From: Pseudomonadota bacterium
GTDB lineage: Bacteria > Pseudomonadota > Gammaproteobacteria > Burkholderiales > Burkholderiaceae_C
Length of the DNA stretch: 59,693 nt
Assembly (NCBI GenBank): GCA_021848345.1
Contig: JAJZUV010000020.1
Location: 1 to 59,693 of the forward strand
Direction: 5' to 3'
Made by a program: the position numbers and the translations under genes. The notes beneath the pieces are model-generated. The model saw only the letters and a program-made list of their open reading frames with translations. It had not been told where the DNA came from and did no database searches. Below are positions 19,439 through 28,660 of the stretch, in pieces (position 1 is the stretch's first letter; each line of letters starts with the position of its first letter).

Positions 19439-20215
19439 ATGCAGATCAGCCTTTTTCTCACACTGTTACTCATGGGGCTGACAGGGGGCTTGCATTGCGC
19501 CGCGATGTGTGGCGGATTGGTCGTCGCCGGCGAGCGCGCGATGCAGCCGGCGCAGGCCGGCGCCGGCACCGCGGCGCCGCGTGAACAGGTGCTGTGGCCG
19601 GCCCGTCGCCTGCTCTGGCGCTCGGCGCAACTTCAACTGGGCCGGGTGGCCACCTACGGCGTCCTGGGCCTGGTGGCCGGGGCGGTGGGCTCCGGTTTGT
19701 GGGCGGTGCAGATCCGCCCTCTGCAACTGGGTCTGTATCTTTTGGGCAACGGCGTGCTGGCGGCCAGCGGAATCTGGCTGGTGGTCGCCGCGTTGCGCGG
19801 CGTCCACTCCGCGCCGGGGCTGCATTTCGGCTGGGGCGCCGCGTTGCGCACCCGGCTGGGCGATGCCGCGGCGCGGGCCTTGCGCGGCCTTCTGCCGCTG
19901 TCGAGCATGCCGCGGCGCCTTGGCGCCGGCCTGCTGTGGGGGCTGCTGCCCTGCGGGCTCGTGTATTCCGCGCTGTCGCTGGCCCTGCTCAGCGGCAGCG
20001 CACTGGGCGGGGCGCTGGGCATGCTGGCCTTCGGTGCCGGCACGCTGCCGCACATGCTGCTGGCCGGGCACCTGCTGCGTCGCCTGAGTCAGCGTGCCAC
20101 CGCCCGCGTCGCCCGCCTGGGTGCCGGAGGCGTGCTGCTCGGCTTCGCCCTGTGGGGCCTGTGGCGCCTGCTGCAGGCCGGCGGCCCGGGCCCCTTGCAC
20201 GGCTATTGCGCCTGA
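19439..20215 (+). CDS. TauE/SafE (DsbD_2-type) six-helix membrane protein linked to cbb3 oxidase
   Basis: 258 residues with about six hydrophobic segments. The first helix has GLHCAAMCGGLVV, the HC-x3-CGG motif typical of the sulfite-exporter TauE/SafE or DsbD_2-like family that accompanies cco genes in many proteobacteria. A second conserved helix has GLLWGLLPCGLVYSAL. Members next to cco operons are thought to serve metal or redox handling during cytochrome or copper-site maturation; actual sulfite export is not implied. ATG 19439 begins right at the first helix; an upstream in-frame start at 19400 would fall close to the fnr start and lacks a better ribosome site. Confidence 0.82.
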   Translation: MQISLFLTLLLMGLTGGLHCAAMCGGLVVAGERAMQPAQAGAGTAAPREQVLWPARRLLWRSAQLQLGRVATYGVLGLVAGAVGSGLWAVQIRPLQLGLYLLGNGVLAASGIWLVVAALRGVHSAPGLHFGWGAALRTRLGDAAARALRGLLPLSSMPRRLGAGLLWGLLPCGLVYSALSLALLSGSALGGALGMLAFGAGTLPHMLLAGHLLRRLSQRATARVARLGAGGVLLGFALWGLWRLLQAGGPGPLHGYCA

Positions 20216-20298
20216 GACCGCGCGCCCGGCAGACGGCCCTCCACGGCCCGCGGGGCTGGCGGCCGGGCGCGCCGGGGCCGACCGTGGGCCGGCAGGGC

Positions 20299-20844
20299 TC
20301 AGCCGACGTCGAAGGTCTGCAGTGCCCAGCCGCGGCCCGCGCGCTGCTCGTCGAAATAGCGTCGCAGGGTTTCGGCCACCGCGCGAAAGGCGATCTGCTC
20401 CCACGGCACCTCGGCGGCGCCGAACAGGGCGGCCTCCAGGGTTTCCGGGCCCGGGTCCCAGCGCGGCTCCAGCAGGCGCGCGCGATACAGCAGGTAGACC
20501 TGGCTGACCGGGCGCACGTTGACCACGCTGTACAGGCCGTCGAGTTCCACCCGGGCGCCGGCCTCCTCCTCGGTCTCCCGCAGCGCTCCCTGCTCGGTGG
20601 TCTCGTCGAGTTCCATGAATCCGGCCGGAAGGGTCCACAGGCCGTGACGCGGCTCGATGGCGCGCCGGCACAGCAGCACCTTGTCCTGCCACACCGGCAG
20701 CGTGCCCACGATGTTGCGCGGATTCTCGTACTGGATGTGCGAGCAGCTCGTGCAGACGGCCCGCGGATGGGTGTCGCCGTCGGGCACCCGGTGCTCGACG
20801 GGCGCGCCACAGAGATTGCAGTGATGGATCGATGCTCGGTGCAT
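20299..20844 (-). CDS. NUDIX hydrolase with zinc ribbon
   Basis: 181 residues. An N-terminal zinc ribbon has C9, C12, C31 and C34 (CNLC and CTSC). It is followed by a NUDIX domain whose box fits G-x5-E-x7-RE-x2-EE-x-G: G-FMELD-E-TTEQGAL-RE-TE-EE-A-G. The layout resembles NudC/ADP-ribose-type pyrophosphatases annotated as zinc-ribbon NUDIX proteins in Burkholderiales. It hydrolyses a nucleoside diphosphate linked to some other moiety; the substrate is unknown. The much longer open frame upstream is antisense to the reductase gene and is not real. Monocistronic. Confidence 0.9.
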   Translation of the reverse strand: MHRASIHHCNLCGAPVEHRVPDGDTHPRAVCTSCSHIQYENPRNIVGTLPVWQDKVLLCRRAIEPRHGLWTLPAGFMELDETTEQGALRETEEEAGARVELDGLYSVVNVRPVSQVYLLYRARLLEPRWDPGPETLEAALFGAAEVPWEQIAFRAVAETLRRYFDEQRAGRGWALQTFDVG

Positions 20845-20967
20845 GTCTGCTATTTTGACAGGCCGCGCGAGTTTTCCGCCCGGCGCGTGCCCGCGCCGCC
20901 CCGTATGATCCCGCGTTCCATCCGGCGGCCCGGCATCTGCCGAGCCGCGCGGTGCGCCCCATCGCCC

Positions 20968-22083
20968 ATGCCGATCATCTCCATTCCCGCCCTGGGCCTG
21001 CGTTTGCAGGCGAATGCCGACGAAAACCTGCTCAAGGTGCTGCGGCGCCATCGCGTGCCCATCGGCTGGTCCTGCAAGCGTGGCGAATGCGGCAGCTGCA
21101 AATGCGTGCTGGAGCGCGGCGAGGTGGACCTGCGGGGCTACCAGCCGGGCGCGCTGCCGGGCGCGCAGCGTGAGCAGGGAATCATCCTGGCCTGCAGCAG
21201 TCGCATCGTGGGGGATGTACAACTGGCGCTCGTGGATACCGACGACTACATCGAGCACCCGGTGCGCCGACTGCGCTGCCGCGTGCTGTGGCTGCGCGAA
21301 CTGGCGCCCGAGGTGTTCGCGCTGCGCCTGGGCATCGTCGGCACCTGGGCCCACGCGCAGGGCCAGGGCGACGAGCCCGGCGCCGACGGCGAGGTCGACG
21401 CCCCCTTCGTGTTCTCGGCCGGCCAGTACGCGCACCTGAAGGCGCGCGACGCCGACGGAGCCTGGATCGGGCGCGATTTCTCCATGGCCGGCACGCCGGT
21501 CGAGGCCGAGTACGACGGGGAACTGGAGTTCCACATCCGGCGCACGACAGGCGGCGCCTTCAGCGGATTGCTCGGCGGCACGATCGTGGCCGGTACCGAA
21601 CTGCTGCTGGAAGGCCCGATGGGCCGGGCCTATTTCCGGCCGCGCCACGAGGGGCCCCTGTACGCGGTGGCCGCGGGCACCGGACTGGGTCCGATGCTGT
21701 CGGTGGTGCAGACCGCGCTGGACAACGGCAAGACCGATCCGGTGGTACTGTACGCGGGCTTTCGCCACGTCTCCGAGGCCTACGGCGTCGAGCTGATGGA
21801 GCAATTGGCGAAGCGCCATGCCAACTTCCGCGCCCATGTGGTGGTGGAGTTCGATGCGCCGGGCGGCGCTCGCGGCGGGCGCGTGGGCGATGCCTTGTTC
21901 GCCGACGTGGCGGATTTCCGGGATGCCAAGGTGTATCTGGCCGGGTCGCCGGCGATGGTCGAGGCGGTCAGCGCCGAATTGCTGGCGCGGGGCCTGGCCG
22001 CGCGCGACGTGCACGCCGATGCCTTCTACGCGCCGGCACCGCGGGCCGTGGCCGAGCAGCAGCCCGACGAGGCGCAAGGCTGA
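20968..22083 (+). CDS. 2Fe-2S flavoprotein reductase (CDP-6-deoxy-glucoseen reductase-like / oxygenase reductase)
   Basis: 371 residues in the order plant-type 2Fe-2S domain, FAD-binding domain, NAD(P)H-binding domain. Cluster ligands are C36, C41, C44 and C76 (C-x4-C-x2-C-x31-C). The FAD motif is RDFSMAGTP (RxYS variant) and the pyridine-nucleotide loop is AAGTGLGPMLS. The acidic linker near 115-135 (QGQGDEPGADGEVDAP) is unusually long. Such proteins move electrons from NAD(P)H to a partner oxygenase or reductase. No oxygenase component is adjacent, so the partner is unknown. ATG 20968 (MPIISIP) directly begins the ferredoxin fold. Confidence 0.88.
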   Translation: MPIISIPALGLRLQANADENLLKVLRRHRVPIGWSCKRGECGSCKCVLERGEVDLRGYQPGALPGAQREQGIILACSSRIVGDVQLALVDTDDYIEHPVRRLRCRVLWLRELAPEVFALRLGIVGTWAHAQGQGDEPGADGEVDAPFVFSAGQYAHLKARDADGAWIGRDFSMAGTPVEAEYDGELEFHIRRTTGGAFSGLLGGTIVAGTELLLEGPMGRAYFRPRHEGPLYAVAAGTGLGPMLSVVQTALDNGKTDPVVLYAGFRHVSEAYGVELMEQLAKRHANFRAHVVVEFDAPGGARGGRVGDALFADVADFRDAKVYLAGSPAMVEAVSAELLARGLAARDVHADAFYAPAPRAVAEQQPDEAQG

Positions 22084-22470
22084 GCAGCGCGTTGCGGCGG
22101 CCGGGCGCGAATATCGCGGCGCCGGCGTTGGCGCCCCGTTGTTCGCCGGTTACGCCGCCGCACCACGCCGGGGCATTTTGCGAGCCGGTGCCGAATGGTG
22201 GTTTACAATTCAGCCACATCGTCGCGCCGGAGCAGTGCGCCCGACGGCCGTGGACGGCCAGGGCATTCCGGCTCGGCGCCCGGCATGGCCGCCGGCGGGA
22301 GTGTTGCACAGCCTGTTCCCGAAGCGGCTCCTTGCCGGCACGTGCTTCCGACGCGTGCGTGAGTGCGCCGCGGGCCCTGGTGCCGGGAAGCACGGCGCAT
22401 TCGAATGCATGTCGAACACCGGCTCGGGAGGGCCGGCCGTGGCGCATCCTGCGCGCGAATCCTTTCACGC
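22084..22470. other. Long gene-free leader before scpB
   Basis: 387 bp between the reductase stop and the scpB ATG without a convincing gene. The only promoter-like feature is GTTTACAAT with a TACAAT -10 at 22204-22209. The nearest TTGCGA -35 (22178-22183) has a 20-bp spacer, which is too long for a good sigma-70 site. If this promoter is used, scpB has a leader of about 255 nt. No rho-independent terminator with a T tract was seen. Confidence 0.4.
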
Positions 22471-23292
22471 ATGAACACTGCATGGGCCAAGCGGGTCCTC
22501 GAGACCGCGCTGTTGTGTGCCACCCAACCTCTGAGCCTCGCCGCGCTGCGTAGTCTGTTCGACGACCAGCTCGAGGCGGAGGCGGTACGCGCGCTGCTCG
22601 TGGAGCTGCAGGAGGATTGGCGCGAGCGCGGGGTCGAACTGCGGGAGATCGTCGGCGGCTGGCGTTTCCAGAGCCGCGAGGACATGCAACCGTACCTGCA
22701 GCGCCTGAACCCCGAGAAGCCCCCGCGCTATTCGCGCGCGGTGCAGGAGACGCTGGCCATCATCGCGCACCGCCAGCCCGTGACCCGCGGCGACATCGAG
22801 GACATCCGCGGGGTGAGCGTGAACGCGCAGATCCTGCGCCAGCTCGAGGACCGCGGCTGGATCGAGGCCATCGGGCACCGCGAGGGCCCGGGGCGCCCGG
22901 TGCTGTTCGCGACCACGCGGCAGTTCCTCGACGACCTGGGACTGCGTGCCCTGGCCGACCTGGAGGAGCCGGGGGGCGACGCGGTGGACCCGAAGCAGAT
23001 CGAACTGCTGGTCGGCGGCGTACTGCCCGAACCGGCCAACGAACCGGCCAACGAACCGGCCAACGAACCGGCCAACGAACCGGCCAACGAACCGGCCTCC
23101 GAACCGGTCACCGAACCGGTCACCGAACCGGTCACCGAAGCGGTCACCGAGGCGGTCACCGAAGCGGTCACCGAGGCGGTCACCGAAGCGGCGCCGAGTG
23201 CGCCGTCATCCGAAATCCCAGCCCCCGATGCGCCCGCAGAGGACGCGTCCGGTGCGACCGAGGAGCCGCCTTCGCCGGCGGTCCCGGGTTGA
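22471..23292 (+). CDS. scpB: Segregation and condensation protein B
   Basis: 273 residues. Residues 1-185 are the tandem winged-helix ScpB core: LETALLCATQPLSLAALRSLF, SRAVQETLAIIAHRQPVTRGDIEDIRGV and LEDRGWIEAIGHREGPGRPVLFATT. ScpB with ScpA binds SMC to form the condensin-like complex for chromosome segregation. The tail is a low-complexity extension: EPAN, EPVT and EAVT tetrapeptides encoded by a 12-nt tandem repeat, then an acidic Pro/Ala segment. scpA is not adjacent in this window; rluB follows 23 bp after the stop, the usual partner. Confidence 0.95.
   Translation: MNTAWAKRVLETALLCATQPLSLAALRSLFDDQLEAEAVRALLVELQEDWRERGVELREIVGGWRFQSREDMQPYLQRLNPEKPPRYSRAVQETLAIIAHRQPVTRGDIEDIRGVSVNAQILRQLEDRGWIEAIGHREGPGRPVLFATTRQFLDDLGLRALADLEEPGGDAVDPKQIELLVGGVLPEPANEPANEPANEPANEPANEPASEPVTEPVTEPVTEAVTEAVTEAVTEAVTEAAPSAPSSEIPAPDAPAEDASGATEEPPSPAVPG
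23029..23184 (+). repeat. Thirteen tandem 12-nt units in the scpB tail
   Basis: Exact or near-exact 12-nt units in frame with scpB: five GAACCGGCCAAC, one GAACCGGCCTCC, three GAACCGGTCACC, then four alternating GAAGCGGTCACC and GAGGCGGTCACC. The block structure shows successive slippage expansions with point changes. The copy number should vary between strains without shifting the frame. Confidence 0.95.
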
Positions 23293-23315
23293 ATCGACCC
23301 ACGAAGACTCCTTCC

Positions 23316-25058
23316 ATGTCCGATCAAGATCACGATCACGCCGCATCCGAACCCTCCGCCGCGCAGCCAGCGTCGGCGGCACCGGAAGGCTCCGGCGCCC
23401 CCGCGGGCGAGGCCGGCTCGCAGCCGCGCCGGGACGGCGCGCGGCGCCGCCGCCGTCGCAACGGCAAGGGCTCGCGCGACGGCGCGGGGCCGGCCGGCGG
23501 CGAAGCGCAAGGCGCTTCCGCCGAAATGCCGTCCGCCGAGGCGGGCCCCGACGCCGACGGCGGCGACGCCCCCGAGGGCTCGGGCGAGCGCGGTGCGCAA
23601 GGGCAGCGCCCGCCGCGCCGAGGCGGACGCAACCGCAGCCAGGGCAAGCCGGCGGCGCAGGCCGCCTCGCGGCCGAACACGCCGTCGGTGCGCATCGAGG
23701 AGGTCGTGTCGGGCGATTTCGACCGCGCGGTCGAACTGGCCGACAGTGCCGAGCCGGGCGTGCGCCGGGTGCTGGCCCCGTCGCCTGAGGCGCCCAAGCT
23801 GCACAAGGTGTTGGCGCAGGGCGGCATCGGCTCGCGTCGCGAGATGGAGGAGCTGATCCAGGAAGGGCGGGTGTCGGTGAACGGCGAGCCCGCGCACCTG
23901 GGACAGCGCATCCAGCCGGGCGATCAGATCCGGGTCAACGGCAAGCCGCTGAAAATACGCATCGCACCTCCGCCGGCGCGCATGCTGGTCTACCACAAGC
24001 CGGTCGGCGAGGTCGTCACCTTCAAGGACCCGGATGGACGTCCGACGGTGTTTCGCAACCTGCCGCGGGTACACAATGCCAAGTGGACCGCGGTGGGGCG
24101 CCTGGACATCAATACCGAAGGCCTGCTGCTGCTGACCACGTCGGGCGAGCTGGCCAACAAGCTGATGCACCCCAGCCAGGGCGTGGAGCGGGAATACGCG
24201 GTGCGCGTGCTCGGCCAGCTCGACGACGAGATGCGCTCGCGCCTGCTCGAAGGCGTGGAGCTCAGCGACGGCCCGGCCCGATTCCTGAGCCTGGAGGAGG
24301 CCGGAGGCGAGGGGGCGAACCGCTGGTGGCGCGCCGTGATCGCCGAAGGCCGCAACCGCGAGGTGCGACGCCTGTTCGAGGCGGTCGGGCTGACGGTCAG
24401 CCGCCTGATCCGGGTGCGTTACGGTTCCATCGCGCTGCCGGCCGGGTTGCGACGTGGCGATTTCGCGGAACTCGATCGCGACGACGTGAAGGCGCTGATG
24501 ACACGCGCCGGCCTGGGCGCCGGGCAGACCGCCCGCCGCAAGGGCGGGCGTGGCGCGGTGCCCGCCGCCGGCGCTGCCGCGGGCGGGCCGCCGGGCGCCA
24601 AGCGCAAGCAGGGGGGCGCGCGCCCCGAACGCGTCGAACGTGCCGAGCGAGGTGAGCGTAGCGATCGAGGCGAGCGCGGCGAGCGTGGCGAGCGCGAGCC
24701 GGGGCCGAACAGCTATGCGATGAGCGCGGTGGACGCCCTGTTCGGGCGCGCCAGCCGCGAGGCCCGCATGGCCAGCCTGCGCAACGCGGCCATGGACGAG
24801 GAGTCCGAACTGCCCGAGCGCGAGCCGGGCCCCAACAGCTATGCGATGAGCGCGGTCGACGCCTTGTTCGGCAAGTCCGGCGGCGGCGGCCAGGCCCGCT
24901 CGCGCGGGCCCCGCAACGGCGAGCGCGCGCGCAAGGGGCCGCGCAAGGGTGGGGCGGGCGCGCGTCAGCCCGACCCGACGCGCTCCGCGCTGGGCATGGG
25001 GTCCTCGCAGTCCCCGTTCCCGAAAGCTGCACCCAAACGCAGGAATCATTCGCGGTGA
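23316..25058 (+). CDS. rluB: 23S rRNA pseudouridine synthase RluB with long disordered tails
   Basis: 580 residues, far longer than the E. coli enzyme (about 290). Residues 1-160 are an acidic/Arg/Gly-rich disordered leader. An S4 RNA-binding domain follows (about 161-215, KLHKVLAQGGIGSRREME). The RsuA/RluB catalytic domain is at about 220-410, with catalytic Asp264 in GRLDINTEGLLLLT and the GRNREVRRLFEAVG motif. The C-terminal tail has an ER/GER repeat and two copies of GPNSYAMSAVDALFG. It converts a helix 89-region uridine (U2605 in E. coli) of 23S rRNA to pseudouridine. Extended basic tails on RluB are common in Burkholderiales. Translated just after scpB. Confidence 0.93.
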   Translation: MSDQDHDHAASEPSAAQPASAAPEGSGAPAGEAGSQPRRDGARRRRRRNGKGSRDGAGPAGGEAQGASAEMPSAEAGPDADGGDAPEGSGERGAQGQRPPRRGGRNRSQGKPAAQAASRPNTPSVRIEEVVSGDFDRAVELADSAEPGVRRVLAPSPEAPKLHKVLAQGGIGSRREMEELIQEGRVSVNGEPAHLGQRIQPGDQIRVNGKPLKIRIAPPPARMLVYHKPVGEVVTFKDPDGRPTVFRNLPRVHNAKWTAVGRLDINTEGLLLLTTSGELANKLMHPSQGVEREYAVRVLGQLDDEMRSRLLEGVELSDGPARFLSLEEAGGEGANRWWRAVIAEGRNREVRRLFEAVGLTVSRLIRVRYGSIALPAGLRRGDFAELDRDDVKALMTRAGLGAGQTARRKGGRGAVPAAGAAAGGPPGAKRKQGGARPERVERAERGERSDRGERGERGEREPGPNSYAMSAVDALFGRASREARMASLRNAAMDEESELPEREPGPNSYAMSAVDALFGKSGGGGQARSRGPRNGERARKGPRKGGAGARQPDPTRSALGMGSSQSPFPKAAPKRRNHSR

Positions 25059-25116
25059 GATTCCCGCTGAGCCAAGACCCGGCGGGCATGACGCCGAACG
25101 TCATCGCGCAGGGCCT

Positions 25117-25122
25117 TACAAT
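25117..25122 (+). promoter_or_regulatory. Candidate -10 box for the ndk operon
   Basis: TACAAT in an unusually AT-rich stretch (25115-25145), 38 bp before the ndk ATG, with no good -35. The leader then has the strong ribosome site GGAGAG (25147-25152). Plausible as the promoter that starts the long ndk-to-purA gene series. Confidence 0.35.
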
Positions 25123-25159
25123 TTCCGTTTAACGTTTTGATTATCTGGAGAGAACACAC

Positions 25160-25579
25160 ATGGAGCGCACGCTCTCGATCATCAAGCCCGATGCCGTGGC
25201 GAAGAATTGCATCGGCAAGATCATCGATCGATTCGAGTCCGCCGGCCTGAAGGTCGTGGCGGCCCGCATGATGCACCTGTCTCGCGCCGAAGCCGAAGGC
25301 TTCTACGCGGTGCACAAGGAGCGTCCCTTCTTCAAGGATCTGGTGGACTTCATGGTCTCCGGCCCGGTGCTGGTGCAAGTGCTCGAAGGCCCCGACGCCA
25401 TCGTGCGCAACCGTGAACTGATGGGCGCCACCGACCCGAAGAAGGCGGCCCCCGGCACCATCCGCGCCGATTTCGCCGACAGCATCGACGCCAACGCCGT
25501 GCACGGCTCGGACAGCGCGGAGAACGCGGCCATCGAGATCGCGTTCTTCTTCCCGTCGAACTGGATTTTCTCGCGCTGA
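25160..25579 (+). CDS. ndk: Nucleoside diphosphate kinase
   Basis: 139 residues, close to the usual 141. It starts [13 protein letters not shown] and holds the phosphorylated histidine H115 in NAVHGSDS, along with the conserved [11 protein letters not shown] and [18 protein letters not shown] segments. It transfers the gamma phosphate between nucleoside triphosphates and diphosphates in the cytoplasm. It heads the conserved housekeeping cluster; rlmN begins 23 bp later. A strong ribosome site precedes the ATG. Confidence 0.98.
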   Translation: MERTLSIIKPDAVAKNCIGKIIDRFESAGLKVVAARMMHLSRAEAEGFYAVHKERPFFKDLVDFMVSGPVLVQVLEGPDAIVRNRELMGATDPKKAAPGTIRADFADSIDANAVHGSDSAENAAIEIAFFFPSNWIFSR

Positions 25580-25602
25580 AATCCCCGCCTTCCCGTGTCG
25601 CG

Positions 25603-26745
25603 ATGAGCCAAGCCGCCAACCTGCTCCAGTTCGACAAGGCCGGTCTGGTGGAGTGGCTCGCCCGCGCGGGGCACAAGGCCTTCCGCGCACGCCAGGTGAT
25701 GCACTGGGTGCACCAGCGGGGCGTGGCCGATTTCCAGGCCATGACCGACCTGGCGCGCCCGCTGCGCGCATGGCTGGAGGACAACGCCTGCGTGCGGGCG
25801 CTGCCCGTGCTCAGCGAGCAGCGTTCGCGCGACGGCACGGTCAAGTGGCTGTTCGACGTCGGCTCCGGCAACGCGGTGGAGTCGGTGTTCATCCCGGAGG
25901 TCTCGCGCAACACGCTGTGCGTGTCCTCGCAGGCCGGCTGCGCGATGGCCTGCAGCTTCTGCTCGACCGGGGCGCAGGGCTTCGCGCGCAACCTGGAGAC
26001 CTCGGAGATCCTGGCCCAGTTGTGGTGGGCCGAGTTCACCATGCGCCGCGAACTCGGGCTGCCCGAGGGCGAACGCGCGATCTCCAACGTGGTCATGATG
26101 GGCATGGGCGAGCCCCTGCAGAACTACGGGGCGCTGATTCCCGCGCTGCGGACCATGCTCGACGACGACGCCTACGGGCTGTCGCGGCGCCGCGTCACGG
26201 TGTCCACTTCCGGCGTGGTGCCGATGATCGACCGCCTCGCGGCCGACTGCCCGGTGGCGCTGGCGGTGTCTCTGCACGCGCCCAACGATGCGTTGCGCGA
26301 TCAGCTGGTTCCGTTGAACCGCAAGTATCCGCTGGCCGAGCTGCTGGATGCCTGCGAGCGCTACCTGGCGCATGCGCCGCGCGATTTCATCACCTTCGAG
26401 TACTGCATGCTCGACGGCGTCAACGACGGCCCCGAGCATGCGCGCCAGCTCATCGAGCTGATGCGCGGGCGCTTCCCGTGGAAGTGCAATCTGATTCCCT
26501 TCAATCCCTTTCCCGGTTCCGGCCTGCGGCGTTCGACGCCGCAGCGCGTGGCGGCGTTCGCCTCGCTGCTGGTCGAGGCCGGGATCGTGGCCACGGTGCG
26601 CAAGACCCGTGGCGACGACATCGATGCCGCCTGCGGGCAGCTGGCCGGGGAGGTGCTCGATCGCACGACCCGGCGCGGCGCGCGCGTGGTGGCGATTGCG
26701 GCGAGTGACGCCGCGCCTGCAGCGAACCAGGGACGATCGGCATGA
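25603..26745 (+). CDS. rlmN: Dual-specificity 23S rRNA A2503 / tRNA A37 C2-methyltransferase
   Basis: A 380-residue radical-SAM enzyme. The cluster motif C113-x3-C117-x2-C120 ([12 protein letters not shown]) is present, together with GMGEPLQNY, the SLHAPND segment and a C-terminal [17 protein letters not shown] holding the second catalytic cysteine. It methylates C2 of A2503 in 23S rRNA and A37 of some tRNAs. Its TGA overlaps the pilW start by 4 bp (ATGA), so the two are coupled. Confidence 0.97.
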   Translation: MSQAANLLQFDKAGLVEWLARAGHKAFRARQVMHWVHQRGVADFQAMTDLARPLRAWLEDNACVRALPVLSEQRSRDGTVKWLFDVGSGNAVESVFIPEVSRNTLCVSSQAGCAMACSFCSTGAQGFARNLETSEILAQLWWAEFTMRRELGLPEGERAISNVVMMGMGEPLQNYGALIPALRTMLDDDAYGLSRRRVTVSTSGVVPMIDRLAADCPVALAVSLHAPNDALRDQLVPLNRKYPLAELLDACERYLAHAPRDFITFEYCMLDGVNDGPEHARQLIELMRGRFPWKCNLIPFNPFPGSGLRRSTPQRVAAFASLLVEAGIVATVRKTRGDDIDAACGQLAGEVLDRTTRRGARVVAIAASDAAPAANQGRSA

Positions 26746-27605
26746 ACCCAACCGTGACTCGATTTCGCGCCGCGACGCCACTCCGGGCTCGCGCGATCGC
26801 CGTGCTGGCGACCGGACTCGCGCTGGCCGCCCTCGGCGGCTGCGCCGCGACCAGTGGCGGCGCGAGCGGCAGCGGCAACTACGCCGGCAGCGCGCCGGGT
26901 GCGCAGCCCACCCAGGCCGACAAGAGCGCGCGCATCCGCCTGGAACTGGCCGAAGGCTACTACCAGCGCGGCCAGCCCGACGTGGCCCTGGGTGAGGTCA
27001 CGCAGGCGTTGCAGCAGGATCCCGGCTACGTGCCCGCCTACACCATGCAGGCGCTGATCCACATGAGCCTGGGCCAGAACCAGCAGGCCGAGGCCAGTTT
27101 CCGCCAGGCGCTGTCGCTGGCGCCGGACAACCCGGACACGTTGCACAACTACGGCTGGTTCCTGTGCTCGCTCAAGCGCTATCCGGAATCGTTCCAGATG
27201 TTCCGCAAGGCGCTGGCGGTGCCCGGCTACCGCAATGCCCAGCGTACCGACCTGGCCTACGGCGTGTGCCAGTACCGGGCGGGCGATCTCGCGGGCGCCG
27301 AGAAGACGCTGCGCGACGGGTTCGCGCTGGACCCGGCCAGCCCGGCCCTGGCCACCAACCTGGCCATGGTGCAGTACCTGCAGCATGAGTACTCCAAGGC
27401 CATGTTCTACATCCGGCGCGTCAACTCCGGTAGCGGCGCCACCGCGCAGACCCTGTGGCTGGGCGTGCTGATCGCGCGCAAGTCCGGCGACGCGGTCAGC
27501 GCCAACCAGTGGTCGCAGCAGTTGGTGCAGCGTTTCCCCGATTCGGCCGAGGCCATCGCGGCGCAGCAGGGCCACTACGACGATTCCGCCTTGCTTCCGC
27601 ACTGA
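26742..27605 (+). CDS. pilW: Type IV pilus biogenesis/stability lipoprotein PilW (PilF), TPR protein
   Basis: 287 residues. A lipoprotein signal peptide ends at the lipobox LGGC with C34 as the lipidated residue. The mature part is a row of tetratricopeptide repeats from about residue 65 ([24 protein letters not shown]..., then [21 protein letters not shown]). PilF/PilW helps the PilQ secretin assemble in the outer membrane. The position between rlmN and the rodZ-like gene is the conserved location in many proteobacteria. The tail reaches 8 bp short of the next GTG start. Confidence 0.93.
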   Translation: MNPTVTRFRAATPLRARAIAVLATGLALAALGGCAATSGGASGSGNYAGSAPGAQPTQADKSARIRLELAEGYYQRGQPDVALGEVTQALQQDPGYVPAYTMQALIHMSLGQNQQAEASFRQALSLAPDNPDTLHNYGWFLCSLKRYPESFQMFRKALAVPGYRNAQRTDLAYGVCQYRAGDLAGAEKTLRDGFALDPASPALATNLAMVQYLQHEYSKAMFYIRRVNSGSGATAQTLWLGVLIARKSGDAVSANQWSQQLVQRFPDSAEAIAAQQGHYDDSALLPH

Positions 27606-27612
27606 TCGAGCC

Positions 27613-28650
27613 GTGTCGAACCCGCCATCGAGCCATCTCCCGCCTTCCGCCTCCGACGGCGACGAGGCCGAACTCTCGGCCCGGCGCCAGGCCGGTGCCT
27701 TGCTGCGCGCGGCGCGCGAGGCCTCGGGGCGCAGTCTGTCCGAGCTGGCCACGCAGTTGAAGGTCTCGGCCGACAAGATCTCCGCGCTGGAAGCCGGCGA
27801 ATGGGATCGCCTGCACGACCCTGCCCATGCTCGCGGCCTGCTGCGTGCGGCGGCCAAGGCGGTGCGGGCGGACGCCGACGCCGTGCTGCGCCCGCTGCCT
27901 CCGGTGTTCGTGCGCGGAACGCCCATCGTGCCCGCGCCCGGCGTGACCATGGGCCCGGTGCGCCCGGCCGAGCCGGTGGGCACGCACGGGTCGAGCCGTC
28001 GCCTGGTGTGGCTGGGCGTGCTGGCGGTGCTGGTCGCGCTGGCCCTGATGTACCTGCCGCGCCTGGATCGCTTCGGGTCCCTGGCGCGGGAGATGCGCGG
28101 CCTGCTGGCGCATCGAGCCGCGCCGACTCGCTCCACCGTGACGCCGCTGGCGGCGTCGGCGGGCGGGGTCGCCGCGTCGGCGGCGGTGGCGGTCGCACCG
28201 GCTTCGTCGGCGCCGTCCGGATCGATTCAGTCGGCCGCGGCCAGTGCCCCCGCGAGCGCGCCGGGTGCGGCCGCGGTCAGCGCCTCCGGCGCCGGCAAGG
28301 CGTCGCCTGCCGCTGCACCAGGGGCCGCGGCGACGCCCGCGCACGGCGCGTCCGCGCCGTCGGCCTCCGCCTCGGCGCCGCTCGCCGGTCCGCCGGGACC
28401 CTTGCTCCAGCTCAGCGCCAGCGCGCCGAGCTGGGTTCGCGTACGCTCCAGTCAGGGACGGGTGCTGTTCTCGGGACTCCTCGCAGCCGGAGCCTCGCGC
28501 GACGTGACCACGCTGCGGGCCGACTTTCCCCTGCACCTGACCGTGGGCAATGCCGCGGGGACCCGCGTCAGCCTCGGCGGCAAGCCGGTGGCGATGCAGG
28601 CCGGCGGCGACAACGTGGCGCGCTTCGCAGTGCCGGGCGCGGCACCCTGA
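27613..28650 (+). CDS. rodZ: RodZ-like helix-turn-helix membrane protein with DUF4115 domain
   Basis: 345 residues from a GTG start. The N-terminal Xre-type HTH_25 domain is at about residues 18-85 ([23 protein letters not shown]). A single membrane helix lies near 135-155 ([19 protein letters not shown]). A long Ala/Ser/Pro linker follows, and a C-terminal DUF4115 beta domain begins near 258 ([19 protein letters not shown]). RodZ couples MreB to the cell-wall elongation machinery. The PilW-RodZ-IspG order is conserved. The GTG start lacks an obvious alternative ATG before the HTH. Confidence 0.88.
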   Translation: MSNPPSSHLPPSASDGDEAELSARRQAGALLRAAREASGRSLSELATQLKVSADKISALEAGEWDRLHDPAHARGLLRAAAKAVRADADAVLRPLPPVFVRGTPIVPAPGVTMGPVRPAEPVGTHGSSRRLVWLGVLAVLVALALMYLPRLDRFGSLAREMRGLLAHRAAPTRSTVTPLAASAGGVAASAAVAVAPASSAPSGSIQSAAASAPASAPGAAAVSASGAGKASPAAAPGAAATPAHGASAPSASASAPLAGPPGPLLQLSASAPSWVRVRSSQGRVLFSGLLAAGASRDVTTLRADFPLHLTVGNAAGTRVSLGGKPVAMQAGGDNVARFAVPGAAP

Positions 28651-28660
28651 AGGTTCGGTC

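Noticed and set aside
23029..23184. Short regular repeats considered as a CRISPR-like array
   Set aside because: The units are 12 nt with no spacers and are in frame with scpB, so they are a coding microsatellite.
22728..25049. A 773-codon antisense frame over scpB and rluB
   Set aside because: Low-complexity shadow of the repeat-rich tails; both sense genes are certain.
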